Shown here: positions 30,966 to 43,883 of the stretch, in pieces | Layout of the letters: the number at the start of each line of letters is the position of its first letter | Numbering within the stretch: the stretch's first letter is position 1 | Program-made: the position numbers and the translations under genes | Source: Enterobacteriaceae endosymbiont of Donacia clavipes | Lineage (GTDB): Bacteria; Pseudomonadota; Gammaproteobacteria; Enterobacterales; Enterobacteriaceae | Length of the DNA stretch: 64,000 bases | Assembly (NCBI RefSeq): GCF_012570365.1 | Contig: NZ_CP046208.1 | Location: forward strand, 284,734-348,733 | Direction of reading: 5' to 3' | The notes under the pieces: model-generated | What the model was told of the DNA's origin: nothing | Database searches by the model: none | Seen by the model: only the letters and a program-made list of their open reading frames with translations

Positions 30966-33900
30966 TTAATTAGCATTTAATAATTCAGTTAAATTAGCAG
31001 CAGCCGAATCTGCTGAAGAAATATTATTTGTCTTTTTATTTAATAATTTTTTTTTCTTAATTCTATTTTGATGATAAGAATATCCAGTTCCAGCAGGAAT
31101 TAATCTTCCTACAATAACATTTTCTTTTAATCCTTTTAATTTGTCACATTTACCAGATACTGATGATTCAGTTAAAACTCTTGTTGTTTCTTGAAAAGAA
31201 GCAGCAGAAATAAAGGATGAAGTTGCTAAAGAAGCTTTAGTAATACCCAATAAATCATGATTATATAATACTAAATTTTTCCCTTGCTCTTGTAATTTTT
31301 TATTTGTAATTTTTATTTTTGATACTTCTACTTGTTCTCCTTCTAAAAAATTAGAATCTCCCATTTTTATTATAGTAGCTTTACGTAACATTTGACGTAT
31401 AATAACTTCTATATGTTTATCATTAATTTTTACTCCTTGAAGTCGATAAACATCTTGTACTTCGTTAATTATATAATTAGTAACAGCATTAATTCCTCTT
31501 AATCTTAAAATATCATGTGGAGATTCTGGACCATCTGAAATTATATCTCCTTTATTAATTAATTCTCCTTCAAATATATTAAGCTGTCTCCATTTTGGAA
31601 TCATTTCTTCATATGGTTTAATATCAGAATTTACAGGAGTAATTATTATTCGTCTTTTTCCTTTTGTTTCTTTACCAAAAGAAATAATACCACTAATTTC
31701 TGCTAAAATAGCAGAATCTTTTGGTTTTCTAGCTTCAAATAAATCAGCTACTCTTGGAAGTCCTCCAGTAATATCTTTAGTTCCACCTGATTCTTGAGGT
31801 ACTTTTGCTAAAACATCTCCTATATTTATATTAATACCATCTTTTAAGTGAACTATTGATTTATTAGGTAAAAAATAATGTGCAGGCATGTCCGTACCTG
31901 GAATTATTATATCTTCACCATTATTATTTATTATTTTAATCATAGGTCTAAAATCTCTTCCTATAGAAGTTCTTTCAAAAGTATCTAAAACAACAATAGA
32001 TGTTAATCCAGTTAAATCATCAGTTTGTTTTATAATTGTTTGTCCTTCTAACATATCAACAAATTTTATTTTTCCACTTACTTCACTAATAATAGGCATA
32101 CTATGCGGATCCCAGTAAGAAACTATTTCTCCTGCAATAATATCTGATCCATTTTTTTTTGTTATAATAGCACCATATGGTATTTTATAACTTTCTATGA
32201 TTTTATTTAAATTATTTATAATTTTTAATTCAGAATTTCTAGATATTACTACTAATTTATTAGTAGAATTTATAACTGATTTTACATTTATTAATTTTAT
32301 AGTTCCATTATCTTTAACTTGAATACTCGATTCTGTAGCAGAACGAGAAGCAGCACCTCCAACATGAAAGGTTCTCATTGTTAATTGTGTTCCAGGTTCA
32401 CCTATTGATTGTGCTGCAATAACTCCTACAGCTTCTCCTATATTTATAAGATGTCCTCTAGCTAAATCACGACCATAACAATATGCACAAACTCCAAAAT
32501 TATTTTCACAACTAACAACAGATCTTACTTTAATATCATCAATTGAATATTGTTCTAATATATCACAGTATTTTTCATTTAATAATGTATTTCTATGAAT
32601 TAAAATTTTTTTGCTATTTGGATAAAAAATATCTTCTGAAACGACTCTTCCCAATACTCTCTCTCTTAGAGATTCTTTTATATCTCCTCCAGTAATAATA
32701 GAAGAAATTTTTATACCATCTAAAGTTAAACAATCATTTTTTGTTATTACTAAATCTTGAGCTACATCTACTAATCTACGAGTAAGATAACCAGAATTTG
32801 CCGTTTTTAAAGCAGTATCTGCTAATCCTTTACGAGCTCCATGAGTTGAAATAAAATACTGTAAAACATTTAATCCTTCTCTAAAATTAGCAATAATTGG
32901 AGTTTCAATAATAGAACCATCTGGTTTTGCCATTAAACCTCTCATCCCAGCTAATTGTCTAATTTGTGCTGCAGAACCTCTAGCACCAGAATCTGCCATC
33001 ATAAAAATATTATTAAAAGAACTTTGTTTTGTTATAAAACCATTTTTATTTATTACTTTTTCTATAGACAAATTTTTCATCATAGCTTTTGCTACTTTTT
33101 CATTAGCAGCTGCCCAAATATCAATAACTTTATTATATTTTTCTCCTGAAGTAACAAGACCTGATTGAAATTGTTCTTGAATTTCAGTAACTTCAGATTC
33201 TGCTTCAGAAATAATTTCTGTCTTATTATCAGGAATTACAATATCATCTATACCAACAGAAGAACCAGATTTAGCAGCATAATAAAAACCAGTATACATA
33301 ATTTGATCAGCAAAAATAACTGTAGATTTTAATCCTAAAATTCGATAACATATATTTAAAATTTGTGAAATATCTTTTTTACCTAAAGTTTTATTTATCA
33401 TATTATATGATATACCCTTAGGTACATAATTCCAAAAAATAGCTCTACCAATTGTAGTATTATAAATATTACTATTTTTTATCCATGTATCTTTAATTAA
33501 ATTTTTTTTATATTCTTTAATTTTTACTTTAACGCGAGCATGTAAATCAGCTTGTCCAAGAATATAAACACGTTCCGCTTCTTTAGGACCTGTTAATATC
33601 ATTCCTTCTCCATATGCATTAATTTTATCCTTAGTCATATAATATATGCCTAATACTACATCTTGTGATGGAACAATAATTGGTTCTCCGTTTGCAGGGG
33701 ATAAAATATTATTAGTAGACATCATTAAAATTCTTGCTTCTAATTGTGCTTCTAATGTTAAAGGAATATGAACAGCCATTTGATCTCCATCAAAATCTGC
33801 ATTATATGCTGCACACACTAAAGGATGTAATTGTATTGCTTTACCTTCAATTAAAATAGGTTCAAAAGCTTGAATTCCTAATCGATGTAAAGTTGGAGCT

Positions 33901-35174
33901 CTATTTAATAAAATAGGATGTTCTTTTATTACTTCATCTAAAATATCCCATACTATCGATTCTTCTTTTTCTACCATTTTTTTTGCAGCTTTAATAGTAT
34001 TTGCAAATCCTTTTATTTCTAATTTTCCATATATAAATGGTTTAAATAATTCTAATGCCATTTTTTTAGGTAACCCACATTGATGTAATCGTAAATATGG
34101 GCCTACTGTAATAACAGATCTACCTGAATAATCAACTCTTTTACCTAATAAATTTTGTCTAAATCTACCTTGTTTACCCTTAATCATGTCAGCTAATGAT
34201 TTTAAAGGACGTTTATTAGAACCAGTAATTGATTTTCCTCTTCTTCCATTATCTAATAATGCATCAACCGCTTCTTGTAACATACGTTTTTCATTTTTTA
34301 TTATAATACCAGGGGCTGATAATTCTAATAAACGTTTTAATCTATTATTACGATTAATAACTCGACGATATAAATCATTTAAATCAGATGTCGCAAATCT
34401 TCCTCCATCTAAAGGAACTAAAGGTCTTAAATCTGGAGGTAATACAGGTAATACTGTCATAATCATCCATTCTGGTTTATTACCTGAATTTATGAAAGAT
34501 TCTAATAGTTTTATTCTTTTAGATATTTTTTTTTTTTTAGTTTCAGAATTAATATTATTTAATTCATTACGTAATATTTTACATTCTTGTTTTAAATTAA
34601 TATTTTTTAATAAATATTGTATTGCTTCTGCTCCCATTTTAGCTTCGAACTCGTTACCAAATTCCTCTAATGAATCTAAATACTGTTCTTCAGATAAAAT
34701 CTGTTTTTTATTTAATGAAGACATACCTTCTTCAATTACTACATATGATTCAAAATATAATACTCTTTCTATATCCTTTAAAGGCATATTTAATAATAAA
34801 CCTATTCTAGAAGGTAAGGATTTTAAAAACCATATATGTGCAATTGGAGATGCTAATTCAATATGTCCCATTCGATCTCTTCTTACTTTAGTTTGTGTAA
34901 CTTCTACTCCACATTTTTCACAAACAACACCTCTATGTTTTAAACGTTTATATTTACCACATAAACATTCATAATCCTTAATTGGACCAAAAATACGAGC
35001 ACAAAACAAACCATCTCTTTCTGGTTTAAAAGTACGATAATTAATTGTTTCAGGTTTTTTTACTTCTCCAAAAGACCAAGATTTTATCATATCAGAAGAA
35101 GCTAAAGAAAGTTTTATTGTATCAAATTCTTCTATTTTATTTTGTGATTTTAAAAAATTAAATAAATCTTCCAC
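30966..35174 (-). CDS. rpoC: RNA polymerase beta' subunit
   Basis: Largest core RNA polymerase subunit. The product has 1402 residues (E. coli 1407), with no domain missing; even the SI3-type insertion appears kept by length. N-terminal zinc site [20 protein letters not shown] (about 70-90), the catalytic Mg loop NADFDGDQM, the bridge-helix/trigger-loop region [19 protein letters not shown] and [12 protein letters not shown], and the second zinc site [17 protein letters not shown]. It lies 58 bp after rpoB, in one operon. No clear terminator is seen in the 154 bp before rlmE. Confidence 0.99.
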   Translation of the reverse strand: MEDLFNFLKSQNKIEEFDTIKLSLASSDMIKSWSFGEVKKPETINYRTFKPERDGLFCARIFGPIKDYECLCGKYKRLKHRGVVCEKCGVEVTQTKVRRDRMGHIELASPIAHIWFLKSLPSRIGLLLNMPLKDIERVLYFESYVVIEEGMSSLNKKQILSEEQYLDSLEEFGNEFEAKMGAEAIQYLLKNINLKQECKILRNELNNINSETKKKKISKRIKLLESFINSGNKPEWMIMTVLPVLPPDLRPLVPLDGGRFATSDLNDLYRRVINRNNRLKRLLELSAPGIIIKNEKRMLQEAVDALLDNGRRGKSITGSNKRPLKSLADMIKGKQGRFRQNLLGKRVDYSGRSVITVGPYLRLHQCGLPKKMALELFKPFIYGKLEIKGFANTIKAAKKMVEKEESIVWDILDEVIKEHPILLNRAPTLHRLGIQAFEPILIEGKAIQLHPLVCAAYNADFDGDQMAVHIPLTLEAQLEARILMMSTNNILSPANGEPIIVPSQDVVLGIYYMTKDKINAYGEGMILTGPKEAERVYILGQADLHARVKVKIKEYKKNLIKDTWIKNSNIYNTTIGRAIFWNYVPKGISYNMINKTLGKKDISQILNICYRILGLKSTVIFADQIMYTGFYYAAKSGSSVGIDDIVIPDNKTEIISEAESEVTEIQEQFQSGLVTSGEKYNKVIDIWAAANEKVAKAMMKNLSIEKVINKNGFITKQSSFNNIFMMADSGARGSAAQIRQLAGMRGLMAKPDGSIIETPIIANFREGLNVLQYFISTHGARKGLADTALKTANSGYLTRRLVDVAQDLVITKNDCLTLDGIKISSIITGGDIKESLRERVLGRVVSEDIFYPNSKKILIHRNTLLNEKYCDILEQYSIDDIKVRSVVSCENNFGVCAYCYGRDLARGHLINIGEAVGVIAAQSIGEPGTQLTMRTFHVGGAASRSATESSIQVKDNGTIKLINVKSVINSTNKLVVISRNSELKIINNLNKIIESYKIPYGAIITKKNGSDIIAGEIVSYWDPHSMPIISEVSGKIKFVDMLEGQTIIKQTDDLTGLTSIVVLDTFERTSIGRDFRPMIKIINNNGEDIIIPGTDMPAHYFLPNKSIVHLKDGININIGDVLAKVPQESGGTKDITGGLPRVADLFEARKPKDSAILAEISGIISFGKETKGKRRIIITPVNSDIKPYEEMIPKWRQLNIFEGELINKGDIISDGPESPHDILRLRGINAVTNYIINEVQDVYRLQGVKINDKHIEVIIRQMLRKATIIKMGDSNFLEGEQVEVSKIKITNKKLQEQGKNLVLYNHDLLGITKASLATSSFISAASFQETTRVLTESSVSGKCDKLKGLKENVIVGRLIPAGTGYSYHQNRIKKKKLLNKKTNNISSADSAAANLTELLNAN

Positions 35175-35232
35175 AAATTTATTACCTCAATCATATTATG
35201 AGCAGATAAGAAATTTTTATATTTATTAATTA

Positions 35233-38200
35233 CTATTTATTTTCTAAACTAATATTTATACCTAATGAACGTATTTCTTTTAATAAAACATTAAAAGATT
35301 CTGGAATGCCAGCATTCATTTGATGATTTCCATCAACAATATTTTTATACATTTTTGTTCTACCATTTACATCATCAGATTTAATTGTTAACATTTCTTG
35401 TAAAGTATATGCTGCTCCATATGCTTCTAATGCCCAAACTTCCATTTCACCAAATCTTTGTCCTCCAAATTGAGCTTTTCCTCCTAAAGGTTGTTGTGTT
35501 ACTAAACTATAGGAACCTGTAGATCTAGCATGCATTTTATCATCTACTAAATGATTTAATTTTAACATATACATATATCCGACAGTAACAGGTTTTTCAA
35601 AAGGTTCTCCTGTACGTCCATCATATAATTTAATTTGTCCAGAAATTGGTAAATTTGATAATTTTAATAATTCTTTAATTTCATTTTCTTTAGCACCATC
35701 AAATACTGGTGTAGCTATAGGCATTCCTTTTTTTAAATTTTTTGCTAATATCATAATTTCATTATTACTAAAATTATTTAAATTTATATTTTGATAAATA
35801 TGATTACCAATATCATATGCCTTTTGAAGGAAAATACGTATTTTTTCTATATTTTTTTTTTTTAATAAAAATTTAATTTTATTACCTATTTCTTTAGCTG
35901 CCATACCTAAATGAGTTTCTAAAATTTGCCCTATATTCATTCTAGATGGAACACCTAAAGGATTTAACACAATATCAACAGGAATTCCATTATCATCATA
36001 AGGCATATCTTCTATAGGGCAAATTTTAGAAATAACACCTTTATTTCCATGTCTTCCTGCCATTTTATCACCTGCTTGTATTTGTCTTTTTACTGCTAAA
36101 TTTACTTTAATAATTTTTAAAATACCAGGAGCTAAATCATTACTTTGTGTAATTTTTTTTTTTTGTAATTTTATTTTTTTTTCAAATATATTTTTTATTT
36201 CTTTATATTGTTTAATATAATTATTTAATTTTTTTTGTTTTATTTTATCTTTTAAAGAAAGAGAGCTAAAATAATTAATGTCAAAAATTTTTATATTTTC
36301 TTTCATTAAAAAATCATTATTTAATAAAAATTTTTTTATATTAGAAATAATATTATTTTCAAAAATTTTTTGTTCAGCAAGTAAATCTTGTTTTATTTGA
36401 TTAAATTGCATTTCTTCAATTTCTAAAGTTCTTTTATCTTTTTTTACTCCATCTCTTGTAAAAATTTGAACATCAATAACTGTACCTAAAGTCCCATTAG
36501 GAACACGTAAAGAAGTATCTTTTACATCAGAAGCTTTTTCTCCAAAAATAGCACGTAATAATTTTTCTTCTGGTGATAATTGTGTTTCTCCTTTTGGAGT
36601 GACTTTACCTACAAGAATATCTCCACTTTTAACTTCCGCACCAATATATACAATTCCACATTCATCTAATTTAGATAAAGAAGATTCACTTACATTTGGT
36701 ATATCAGATGTAATTTCTTCTTGACCTAATTTTGTATCACGAGATATACAAGATAATTCTTGTATGTGTATAGTCGTAAATTTATCTTTTTGGACAATTT
36801 TTTCTGATAATAAAATTGAATCTTCAAAATTATAACCATTCCAGGGCATAAAAGCTACTCTCATATTTTGTCCTAATGCTAATTCTCCTAAATCTGTAGC
36901 GGGTCCATCTGCTAAAATATCACCTTTATAAACTAATTCATTTAAATAAACACATGGAATTTGATTTATACATGTATTTTGATTAGATCTTATATATTTT
37001 TCTAAATGATATATATCTATATTATTTTTATTATTGATGTTATCATTTATTTTTACAATAATTTTTGAAGAATCTACATATTGTATAATACCAGAATTTT
37101 TAGCAATAACAGTAACACCAGAATCAATTGCTACAATTCTTTCCATACCAGTTCCTACTAATGGTTTTTCAGCTTTTAAAGTAGGAACTGCTTGTCTCTG
37201 CATATTAGCTCCCATTAAAGCTCTATTAGCATCATCATGTTCTAAAAAAGGAATTAATGAAGCACCTACAGAAACAATTTGTTGTGTGGAAACATCCATA
37301 TAATGAATTTGATTTTTGTTAAACAAGCCAGATTCACCTTTATAACGACATGTGATAAATTCATCAATTATATATCCATTTTGATTAAGATCTGTATTAG
37401 CTTGTGCAATAATAAAATTTCCTTCTTCTATCGAAGATAAATAATTAATTTTACTAGTAACTAATCCATTTTTCACAAGTCTATATGGTGTTTCTAAAAA
37501 ACCGTATTCATTTGTTCGGGCATAAACTGATAATGAATTTATTAAACCTATATTAGGACCTTCTGGAGTTTCGATAGGGCATACTCGTCCATAGTGAGTA
37601 GGATGTACATCTCTAACTTCAAATCCAGCTCTTTCTCTAGTTAATCCTCCGGGCCCTAAAGCAGAAATACGTCTTTTATGTGTAATTTCAGATAATGGAT
37701 TATTTTGATCCATAAATTGTGATAATTGGCTAGAACAAAAAAATTCTTTTATAGCTGCAGAAATTGGTTTAGCATTAATCATATCTTGAGGTGTTAAAGT
37801 TTCTAAATCTCCTAAAGATAATCTTTCTTTTACAGCTCTTTCAACACGAATCAGACCTATACGAAATTGATTTTCTGCCATTTCACCAATAGAACGTATT
37901 CTTCTATTACCTAAATGATCAATATCGTCGATATTTCCTTTTCCATTACGAATGTTAATTAATTTTTTAATTACATCAATAATATCTTTTTTATTAAGTG
38001 TACCAGAACCATTAATATGTTCACGTAATAATGAACGATTAAATTTCATTCTACCAACAGGAGATAAATCATAACGATCTTCTACAAAAAATAATCTTTT
38101 AAATAAGATTTCCGCTGCTTCTTTTGTAGGTGGTTCACCTGGACGCATCATTCTATATATTTCTACTAAAGCTTCCAAACGATTAGTAGTAGTATCTAAT

Positions 38201-39255
38201 TTTAGTGTTTCTGAAATATATGAACCATGATCCAAATCATTAGTAAAAATTGTTTCAATAAATTTATTACTTTCAAAAATTTTTTTAATTATATCTATAG
38301 ATAAAGGATAATTAGCAGAAATAATTACTTCTCCAGTAGAAGTATCTATATAATCTTTATTAACTATTTGGCCTACCATATATTCTATAGGAACATTAAT
38401 ATGTTTTATATCATCTTTTTTTAAATGATTAATATGACGTATAGTAATTCTTTTACCTTTTTTAACATAACAAATATTATTATATTTAATATCAAAAAAT
38501 GCTGTTTCTCCTCTTAATCTTTCTGGAACTAATATCATTGAAATTTTTTGATTTTTCATATAAAAAATATTTTTTTTAAAAAAAATATCTAGTATCTCTT
38601 CTATATCATAACCTAAAGCACGTAAAATAATTGTAATTGGTAATTTTCTTCTTCTATCTATACGTACAAAAATATTATCTTTGGGATCAAATTCAAAATC
38701 TAACCAAGAACCTCTATAAGGTATAATACGAGCATTATATAATATTTTTCCTGATGAATGTGTTTTTCCTTTATCACTATCAAAAAAAACTCCAGGACTT
38801 CTGTGTAATTGTGAAACAACTACACGTTCAATTCCATTTACTATAAAAGTACCATTTTTTGTCATTAAAGGTATTTCGCCCATATATACTTCTTGTTCTT
38901 TTATATTCTTAATTGATAATGATTTTGATATTTCTTTATCATAGATAATTAATTTTAATATTACTTTTAGTGAAGCTGAATATGTCATGCCTCTTGTATG
39001 ACATTCTTTAACATCATAAAGAGATTTTTCTAAACGATAATTAACATATTCTAATTTAGAATAACCATTATAACTAGATATAGGAAAAATACTTTTTAAT
39101 GCAGCTTCTAAACCATATTGCCCTTTATGATCTTTTTCTATAAACTTTTTAAATGAATTTATTTGGATAGAAAGTAAATATGGAATATTTAAAACTTGAG
39201 GTCTTTTTCCAAAATTTTTACGAATACGTTTTTTTTCAGTTTGAGAATAAACCAT
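35233..39255 (-). CDS. rpoB: RNA polymerase beta subunit
   Basis: Second core RNA polymerase subunit. The product has 1340 residues (E. coli 1342). The rifampicin-binding region [19 protein letters not shown] and [19 protein letters not shown] is identical or nearly so to E. coli, with no known resistance change seen. [15 protein letters not shown] and the C-terminal [19 protein letters not shown] are intact. The middle dispensable region (about 960-1040) has drifted towards Lys/Ile/Asn. It is 108 bp after rplL, with a processing-like hairpin between. Confidence 0.99.
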   Translation of the reverse strand: MVYSQTEKKRIRKNFGKRPQVLNIPYLLSIQINSFKKFIEKDHKGQYGLEAALKSIFPISSYNGYSKLEYVNYRLEKSLYDVKECHTRGMTYSASLKVILKLIIYDKEISKSLSIKNIKEQEVYMGEIPLMTKNGTFIVNGIERVVVSQLHRSPGVFFDSDKGKTHSSGKILYNARIIPYRGSWLDFEFDPKDNIFVRIDRRRKLPITIILRALGYDIEEILDIFFKKNIFYMKNQKISMILVPERLRGETAFFDIKYNNICYVKKGKRITIRHINHLKKDDIKHINVPIEYMVGQIVNKDYIDTSTGEVIISANYPLSIDIIKKIFESNKFIETIFTNDLDHGSYISETLKLDTTTNRLEALVEIYRMMRPGEPPTKEAAEILFKRLFFVEDRYDLSPVGRMKFNRSLLREHINGSGTLNKKDIIDVIKKLINIRNGKGNIDDIDHLGNRRIRSIGEMAENQFRIGLIRVERAVKERLSLGDLETLTPQDMINAKPISAAIKEFFCSSQLSQFMDQNNPLSEITHKRRISALGPGGLTRERAGFEVRDVHPTHYGRVCPIETPEGPNIGLINSLSVYARTNEYGFLETPYRLVKNGLVTSKINYLSSIEEGNFIIAQANTDLNQNGYIIDEFITCRYKGESGLFNKNQIHYMDVSTQQIVSVGASLIPFLEHDDANRALMGANMQRQAVPTLKAEKPLVGTGMERIVAIDSGVTVIAKNSGIIQYVDSSKIIVKINDNINNKNNIDIYHLEKYIRSNQNTCINQIPCVYLNELVYKGDILADGPATDLGELALGQNMRVAFMPWNGYNFEDSILLSEKIVQKDKFTTIHIQELSCISRDTKLGQEEITSDIPNVSESSLSKLDECGIVYIGAEVKSGDILVGKVTPKGETQLSPEEKLLRAIFGEKASDVKDTSLRVPNGTLGTVIDVQIFTRDGVKKDKRTLEIEEMQFNQIKQDLLAEQKIFENNIISNIKKFLLNNDFLMKENIKIFDINYFSSLSLKDKIKQKKLNNYIKQYKEIKNIFEKKIKLQKKKITQSNDLAPGILKIIKVNLAVKRQIQAGDKMAGRHGNKGVISKICPIEDMPYDDNGIPVDIVLNPLGVPSRMNIGQILETHLGMAAKEIGNKIKFLLKKKNIEKIRIFLQKAYDIGNHIYQNINLNNFSNNEIMILAKNLKKGMPIATPVFDGAKENEIKELLKLSNLPISGQIKLYDGRTGEPFEKPVTVGYMYMLKLNHLVDDKMHARSTGSYSLVTQQPLGGKAQFGGQRFGEMEVWALEAYGAAYTLQEMLTIKSDDVNGRTKMYKNIVDGNHQMNAGIPESFNVLLKEIRSLGINISLENK

Positions 39256-39280
39256 ATGGTTCCTCAGTTAGCTGATAAAC

Positions 39281-39325
39281 TAAGTAATTAAATTAATATA
39301 ATTATGAATTATAAAAAATTACTTA
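39281..39325. promoter_or_regulatory. Two-tier hairpin between rplL and rpoB
   Basis: Outer arms TAAGTAATT (39281-39289) and AATTACTTA (39317-39325) enclose an inner hairpin TATAATT/AATTATA with loop ATG. In E. coli the rplL-rpoB gap holds an attenuator and an RNase III cleavage hairpin that lower rpoBC expression. A similar role is inferred here from position only. Confidence 0.35.
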
Positions 39326-39363
39326 AATAATAAAATATTTATTATATAATAATTATTATTAGA

Positions 39364-39726
39364 TTATTTAATTTCTATTTCTGCTCCAGAAATTTTTAAT
39401 TTTGATTCTAAATCTAAAGCCTCTTCTTTATTAATAGCTTCTTTTAATATTACAGGAGCAGATTCTACTAAATCTTTAGCTTCTTTTAATCCTAAATTCA
39501 TTATACTTCTAACTGCTTTTATAACAGATATTTTGTTTTTTCCTATATTTTTTAAATAAACATTAAATTCAACTTTTTCTTCTATTTTTTTCTTATTATT
39601 ATTTTCCTCATTTTTTATAACACTGGAAACACCAAATTTTTTTTCCATAGAATTTATTAATTCCATTATATCCATAATAGACATAGATTCTACAGCTTCT
39701 ATTATTTGTTCTTTAGTTATTGGCAT
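39364..39726 (-). CDS. rplL: Ribosomal protein L7/L12
   Basis: Stalk protein of the 50S subunit that recruits translational GTPases. The product has 120 residues (E. coli 121). The N-terminal dimerisation domain is followed by a short Asn/Lys-rich hinge (about 38-52) and the C-terminal factor-binding domain VIKAVRSIMNLGLKEAKDLVESAP. The E. coli hinge is Ala/Gly-rich, so the flexible linker has changed composition. It follows rplJ by 48 bp. Confidence 0.97.
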   Translation of the reverse strand: MPITKEQIIEAVESMSIMDIMELINSMEKKFGVSSVIKNEENNNKKKIEEKVEFNVYLKNIGKNKISVIKAVRSIMNLGLKEAKDLVESAPVILKEAINKEEALDLESKLKISGAEIEIK

Positions 39727-39774
39727 ATATATTTCCTTCTTGAAAAAAAATTTTTTTATTAAAAAAAATTAAAT

Positions 39775-40263
39775 TTATTTTATATTTTTAATTGCAATTA
39801 AAGTTCTAACTAATTTTCCCATAGAAATATCTTTTATGGTTGTTAAAAAATGGACTATAGCTTCTTTATAAGTAGGTAATTCCGCCAAAATATTAATATT
39901 TTCACTATTTATTATTTGATCATTATATGATGCTGCTTTAATTTTAAATTTATCATCAATTTTAATAAATTTTTTAATTAAACGAGCTGCGGAACCAGGG
40001 TGTTTAAGTGAATAAGCAACTAATATTGGTCCTTTTATTAATGGTTCTAAACATTTAAAATGACTATTTTTTATAATTAATTTTAATAATTTGTTTCTAA
40101 TAATATTTATTACAACATTATTTTCTCTACTTTTTTTTCTTAGTTTATTTAGGTTATTAGTACAAACACCAGAAAAATCAACAATTAAAGCAGATAAAGC
40201 ACATTGATTTATTTTACTTATTTTTGCAACAATCATTTTTTTTTTTTTTATATTTAATGACAT
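39775..40263 (-). CDS. rplJ: Ribosomal protein L10
   Basis: Base of the L7/L12 stalk, and the family autoregulator of rplJL. Start chosen at the ATG at 40261-40263 (MSLNIKKKKMIVAKI, aligned with E. coli MALNLQDKQAIVAEV), 15 bp after CAGGAG; the open frame runs 84 bp further upstream but that part has no homology. The product has 162 residues (E. coli 165). HPGSAARLIKKF, LPTYKEAIVHFLTTIKD and GKLVRTLIAIKN match the family. Confidence 0.97.
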   Translation of the reverse strand: MSLNIKKKKMIVAKISKINQCALSALIVDFSGVCTNNLNKLRKKSRENNVVINIIRNKLLKLIIKNSHFKCLEPLIKGPILVAYSLKHPGSAARLIKKFIKIDDKFKIKAASYNDQIINSENINILAELPTYKEAIVHFLTTIKDISMGKLVRTLIAIKNIK

Positions 40264-40308
40264 TATAAGATTATTGCACTCCTGAATTTTTATAAAAAAA
40301 GAATTAAA

Positions 40309-40335
40309 ATTATAACATAAAATATAAAATTTCAA
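40309..40335 (-). promoter_or_regulatory. Possible sigma-70 promoter for rplJL-rpoBC
   Basis: On the minus strand TTGAAA (40330-40335) and TATAAT (40309-40314) stand 15 bp apart, about 45 bp before the rplJ start. E. coli has its L10 promoter in the same rplA-rplJ gap. Chance TATAAT matches are common in DNA this AT-rich, so confidence is low. Confidence 0.3.
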
Positions 40336-40369
40336 AAAAAATACCAAACTATTTTATTAAAATAAAAAT

Positions 40370-41071
40370 TTAATTTATTAAATTTAGACAATCTTTAGTA
40401 ATATTTATGGATACTCCCATTGTAGAAGATATATGTATTTTTTTTATATAATTTTCTTTTAACTGTAATGGTTTATATTTTTTTAATATTTTCAATAAAC
40501 ATTTTAAATTTTCTTTAATTTTATAATTTTCAAAATTAATTTTTCCTATATTAGTATGAATAATACCATTTTTATCATTACGAAAATTTATTTGTCCATT
40601 TCGTATTTTTTTTATTGTTTTACTTACATTATTAGTTATTGTGCCTAATTTAGGATTAGGCATTAATCCTTTAGGTCCAAGAATCGGCCCTAATTTACTA
40701 ACTATATCCATAGCCTCTGGCGTAGCTATAACTATGTCAAATTTTTTTTCACCATTATTAATTTTGGTTGCTAAATCAGTCATACCAATAAATTCTGCTT
40801 TTAATTTTTTTGCTTGTATTGCTTCATTACCATCAGCAAAAACGGCTAATCTAACATAATTACCAGTTCCATGTGTTAAACAAACATTACCTCTAATGTT
40901 TTGTTCTGTTTTTTTTGTATTTATTCCTAAATTTATAGCAATATCAATACTTTCAATAAATTTAACTTTACTTAATAATTTTAAATTATTAATAGCATCT
41001 TCAATAGAAAATTGTTTTTTTAAATTTATTTTTTTATGCATTAAATCCATACGTTTTTTTAATTTTATCAT
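40370..41071 (-). CDS. rplA: Ribosomal protein L1
   Basis: 50S L1-stalk protein contacting the E-site tRNA; in E. coli it represses the rplKA mRNA. The product has 233 residues (E. coli 234). HGTGNYVRLAVFADG, LGPILGPKGLMPNPKLGT, FRNDKNGIIHTNIGK and STMGVSINI are conserved. The ATG start is 10 bp after AAGGA and 6 bp after the rplK stop, so rplK and rplA are translationally close. Confidence 0.98.
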   Translation of the reverse strand: MIKLKKRMDLMHKKINLKKQFSIEDAINNLKLLSKVKFIESIDIAINLGINTKKTEQNIRGNVCLTHGTGNYVRLAVFADGNEAIQAKKLKAEFIGMTDLATKINNGEKKFDIVIATPEAMDIVSKLGPILGPKGLMPNPKLGTITNNVSKTIKKIRNGQINFRNDKNGIIHTNIGKINFENYKIKENLKCLLKILKKYKPLQLKENYIKKIHISSTMGVSINITKDCLNLIN

Positions 41072-41077
41072 TATATT

Positions 41078-41506
41078 TTAATCCTTAATAGTTAATCCCA
41101 TAGAACGAGCAGTACCTTCTATAGACAACATCATAGATTTAATATTAATTCCTGTCATATCAACATATTTTATTTCTGCAATTTTACGAATTTGATCATG
41201 AGTAATTACTCCAATTTTATCTATATTTGGTTTACTTGATCCCTTTTTAATTCCAATAATTTTTTTTATTATTGCAGATGTAGGAGGAGTTTTTGTAATA
41301 AATGTAAAAGTTTTATCTATATAAACTGTAATTATTACTGGAATAGGCATTCCTTTTTCTAAATTTTTTGTTTTTATATTAAAATCTTTACAAAAAGTCA
41401 TAATATTTAATCCATGTTGTCCTAAAGCAGGGCCAATTGGAGGACTAGGATTAGCATTACCAGCTGGAACTTGTAATTTTATATAATTTTTAATTTTTTT
41501 TACCAT
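41078..41506 (-). CDS. rplK: Ribosomal protein L11
   Basis: 50S GTPase-centre protein binding the 1070 region of 23S rRNA. The product has 142 residues, the family's usual length. Signatures: [20 protein letters not shown] at the N-terminus, [12 protein letters not shown] and [10 protein letters not shown] at the C-terminus. The proline-rich N-terminal factor-binding domain is intact. It is first of the rplKAJL-rpoBC string after nusG. Confidence 0.98.
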   Translation of the reverse strand: MVKKIKNYIKLQVPAGNANPSPPIGPALGQHGLNIMTFCKDFNIKTKNLEKGMPIPVIITVYIDKTFTFITKTPPTSAIIKKIIGIKKGSSKPNIDKIGVITHDQIRKIAEIKYVDMTGINIKSMMLSIEGTARSMGLTIKD

Positions 41507-41557
41507 AATATTTTTCTCTAATTATTATAAAATAAATATTTAAATTATCTATAAAAA

Positions 41558-42103
41558 TTATCCTTTTTCTATTTGACAAAAATTTAGATCAACAGGTGTT
41601 GATCTTCCAAAAATTGATACAGAAACCTTTAATCTACTTTTTTCATAATCTACTTCTTCTACTACTCCATTAAAATCAGAAAAAGGACCATCTTTTACCC
41701 TAATCATTTCTCCTGGTTCAAATAAAATTTTTGGTCTAGGTTTATCACCAATTTTTTGTAAACGTCCTATAATAATATTTACTTCTTTTTCACTAATAGG
41801 ACAAGGATTATCAGATGTTCCTCCTATAAAACCTAAAACTTTTGGAATACTACGTACTAAATGCCAACTTAATTCTTTCATAATCATATTAATTAATATA
41901 TATCCTGGAAAAAATTTACGTTCACTTTTATATTTTTGACCTCTACGTATTTCAATAATAGATTCAGTAGGTACTAAAATTTTACCAAAAAAATTTTCCA
42001 TAGAATGTATTTTAATATATTCTTTTAATGATTCTACAATACGATTTTCAAAACCAGAACGAGCCTGAATTACATACCATTTCTTTTTTAGAGATTTATA
42101 CAT
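41558..42103 (-). CDS. nusG: Transcription antitermination factor NusG
   Basis: Elongation factor bridging RNA polymerase to Rho or to ribosomal S10. The product has 181 residues, as in E. coli. NGN domain ([44 protein letters not shown]) and KOW domain ([38 protein letters not shown]) are both complete. It is 1 bp downstream of the secE stop, the same secE-nusG coupling as in E. coli. Confidence 0.98.
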   Translation of the reverse strand: MYKSLKKKWYVIQARSGFENRIVESLKEYIKIHSMENFFGKILVPTESIIEIRRGQKYKSERKFFPGYILINMIMKELSWHLVRSIPKVLGFIGGTSDNPCPISEKEVNIIIGRLQKIGDKPRPKILFEPGEMIRVKDGPFSDFNGVVEEVDYEKSRLKVSVSIFGRSTPVDLNFCQIEKG

Positions 42104-42104
42104 A

Positions 42105-42482
42105 TTATGTCCTCGTTCCAGTTAAAAATGATATTAAATAAATTAAAAAATTATCTAATATCCAAAGAATAATTGACATTATTATAGTAATAATTGTGAT
42201 AATTAAAGCTGTTTGCCAAGTATATTTATACGTAGGCCAAATTACTTTACGAGTTTCTATTCGTGTTTCATTTATAAAAATAAGTAATTTTTTACCTTTA
42301 TTTGTTGTTAATATGATATAACTTATTAAAGTTAATATTAAAAAAAATAATATTAAACGAATAGATAAAGATATATTCTGATAATTATAATCACATATTA
42401 TAGTAAAAATTAATAAAAATAAACTAATAAACCATTTTATAATTTCTATAATATGTTTATTGATATTTTTTCTAAAATCCAT
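42105..42482 (-). CDS. secE: Preprotein translocase subunit SecE
   Basis: Essential inner-membrane clamp of SecYEG. The product has 125 residues (E. coli 127), with three membrane segments (about 14-30, 38-58, 92-115) as in the three-helix enterobacterial SecE. The conserved amphipathic segment [21 protein letters not shown] precedes the essential third helix. It is separated from tuf by 151 bp that hold a terminator-like hairpin, suggesting an own promoter. Confidence 0.96.
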   Translation of the reverse strand: MDFRKNINKHIIEIIKWFISLFLLIFTIICDYNYQNISLSIRLILFFLILTLISYIILTTNKGKKLLIFINETRIETRKVIWPTYKYTWQTALIITIITIIMSIILWILDNFLIYLISFLTGTRT

Positions 42483-42575
42483 AATATTTATTGTTATATT
42501 AACTAATTAAAATTTAATTATATAAATAATAAAATATTTTTACTAATAATTTGTTAAATAATTTTTATTATATTT

Positions 42576-42614
42576 AAAAAAGAATTAAAGGGAGAATTTA
42601 TATATCTTCCCCTT
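42576..42614 (-). terminator. Terminator between tuf and secE
   Basis: On the minus strand an imperfect G-C-containing stem (AAGGGGAAGA / TCTCCCTT, 42588-42614) is followed by a T-rich tract (TAATTC then six T, 42576-42587). It is 20 bp past the tuf stop. It is one of the few hairpins here with G-C pairs, which favours a real rho-independent terminator ending the str-tuf transcript. Confidence 0.6.
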
Positions 42615-42633
42615 ATCTTCTTTTATATTTTAT

Positions 42634-43818
42634 TTATTGTAAAACTTTTGTAACCACTCCAGCTCCAACAGTACGTCCACCTTCACGAATCGCAAAACGT
42701 AAACCATTAGTCATAGCTATAGGATTAATTAATGTAACAATCATATTGATATTATCTCCTGGCATAACCATTTCAATATTTGAAGGTAACTCTATAGTTC
42801 CAGTTACATCTGTTGTTCTAAAATAAAATTGAGGACGATATCCTTTGAAAAAGGCCGTATGTCTACCACCCTCATCTTTAGATAAAATATATACTTCTGC
42901 TTCAAATTTAATATGTGGTGTAATTGATCCTGGTTTTGCTAAAACTTGTCCTCTTTCTATATCTTCTCTTTTTATTCCTCGTAATAAAACTCCTATATTT
43001 TCTCCAGCACGTCCTTCGTCCAATAATTTACGAAACATTTCTACACCAGTACAAATAGATTTAATGGTATCTTTAATACCTATAATTTCTACTTCTTCTC
43101 CAACTTTTATTATACCTCTTTCTACTCTTCCAGTAACTACTGTACCTCTTCCTGAAATTGAAAAAACATCTTCTATTGGTAATAAAAAGGGTTTATCAAT
43201 AACTCTTATAGGATCAGGAATATAGGTATCTAAATAATTTGTTAATTCTATTATTTTATTTTCCCATTTTTTATCACCTTCTAATGCTTTTAAAGCAGAA
43301 CCTCGTACAATAGGTGTAGTATCTCCTGGAAAATTATATTGTGTTAATAAATCACGAACTTCCATCTCTACTAATTCTAATAATTCTTCGTCATCAACCA
43401 TATCACATTTATTAAGAAAAACAATAATATAAGGAACACCTACTTGTCTCGCTAATAAAATATGTTCTCTAGTTTGTGGCATAGGTCCATCTGTTGCAGC
43501 AACAACTAATATAGCACCATCCATTTGAGCAGCACCTGTAATCATGTTTTTTACATAATCAGCATGTCCTGGACAATCTACATGTGCGTAATGACGAAAT
43601 TTAGTATCATATTCAACATGAGAAGTATTTATAGTTATACCTCTTTCTTTTTCTTCTGGAGCATTATCAATTTGTTCAAAAGCTTTTGCTGTACCACCAT
43701 ATTTTTTTGATAAAACAGTTGTAATAGCTGCTGTTAAAGTTGTTTTACCATGATCAACATGTCCTATAGTACCTACATTAATATGAGGTTTAGAACGTTC
43801 AAATTTTTTTTTAGACAC
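42634..43818 (-). CDS. tuf: Elongation factor Tu (only copy in the window)
   Basis: GTPase delivering aminoacyl-tRNA to the ribosome. The product has 394 residues, as in E. coli. G1 [10 protein letters not shown]3 [13 protein letters not shown]4 NKCDMVDD and [10 protein letters not shown] are intact, and domains II and III are complete. Codon use is less AT-driven and sequence conservation is higher than for neighbours, as expected of a highly expressed gene. In E. coli tufA ends the str operon and tufB starts the secE-nusG side. Here one gene serves as both: fusA upstream and secE downstream, as recombination between the two copies would leave. Confidence 0.99.
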   Translation of the reverse strand: MSKKKFERSKPHINVGTIGHVDHGKTTLTAAITTVLSKKYGGTAKAFEQIDNAPEEKERGITINTSHVEYDTKFRHYAHVDCPGHADYVKNMITGAAQMDGAILVVAATDGPMPQTREHILLARQVGVPYIIVFLNKCDMVDDEELLELVEMEVRDLLTQYNFPGDTTPIVRGSALKALEGDKKWENKIIELTNYLDTYIPDPIRVIDKPFLLPIEDVFSISGRGTVVTGRVERGIIKVGEEVEIIGIKDTIKSICTGVEMFRKLLDEGRAGENIGVLLRGIKREDIERGQVLAKPGSITPHIKFEAEVYILSKDEGGRHTAFFKGYRPQFYFRTTDVTGTIELPSNIEMVMPGDNINMIVTLINPIAMTNGLRFAIREGGRTVGAGVVTKVLQ

Positions 43819-43883
43819 AGAACTATATCCTTCTAAAGAAATTAAAATTTTTTTTTAAAAAATTTTAAAATTTAATTAAAATT

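Noticed and set aside
34186-34974. 262-codon open frame on the plus strand
   Set aside because: It lies wholly antisense to the highly conserved start of rpoC; its translation mirrors conserved rpoC codons and resembles no known family.
40264-40347. 28-residue N-terminal extension of rplJ
   Set aside because: It spans the ribosome-binding site of the true start and has no similarity to L10.
42845-43225. 126-codon open frame on the plus strand
   Set aside because: Antisense to tuf; a by-product of the conserved, less AT-rich tuf sequence.
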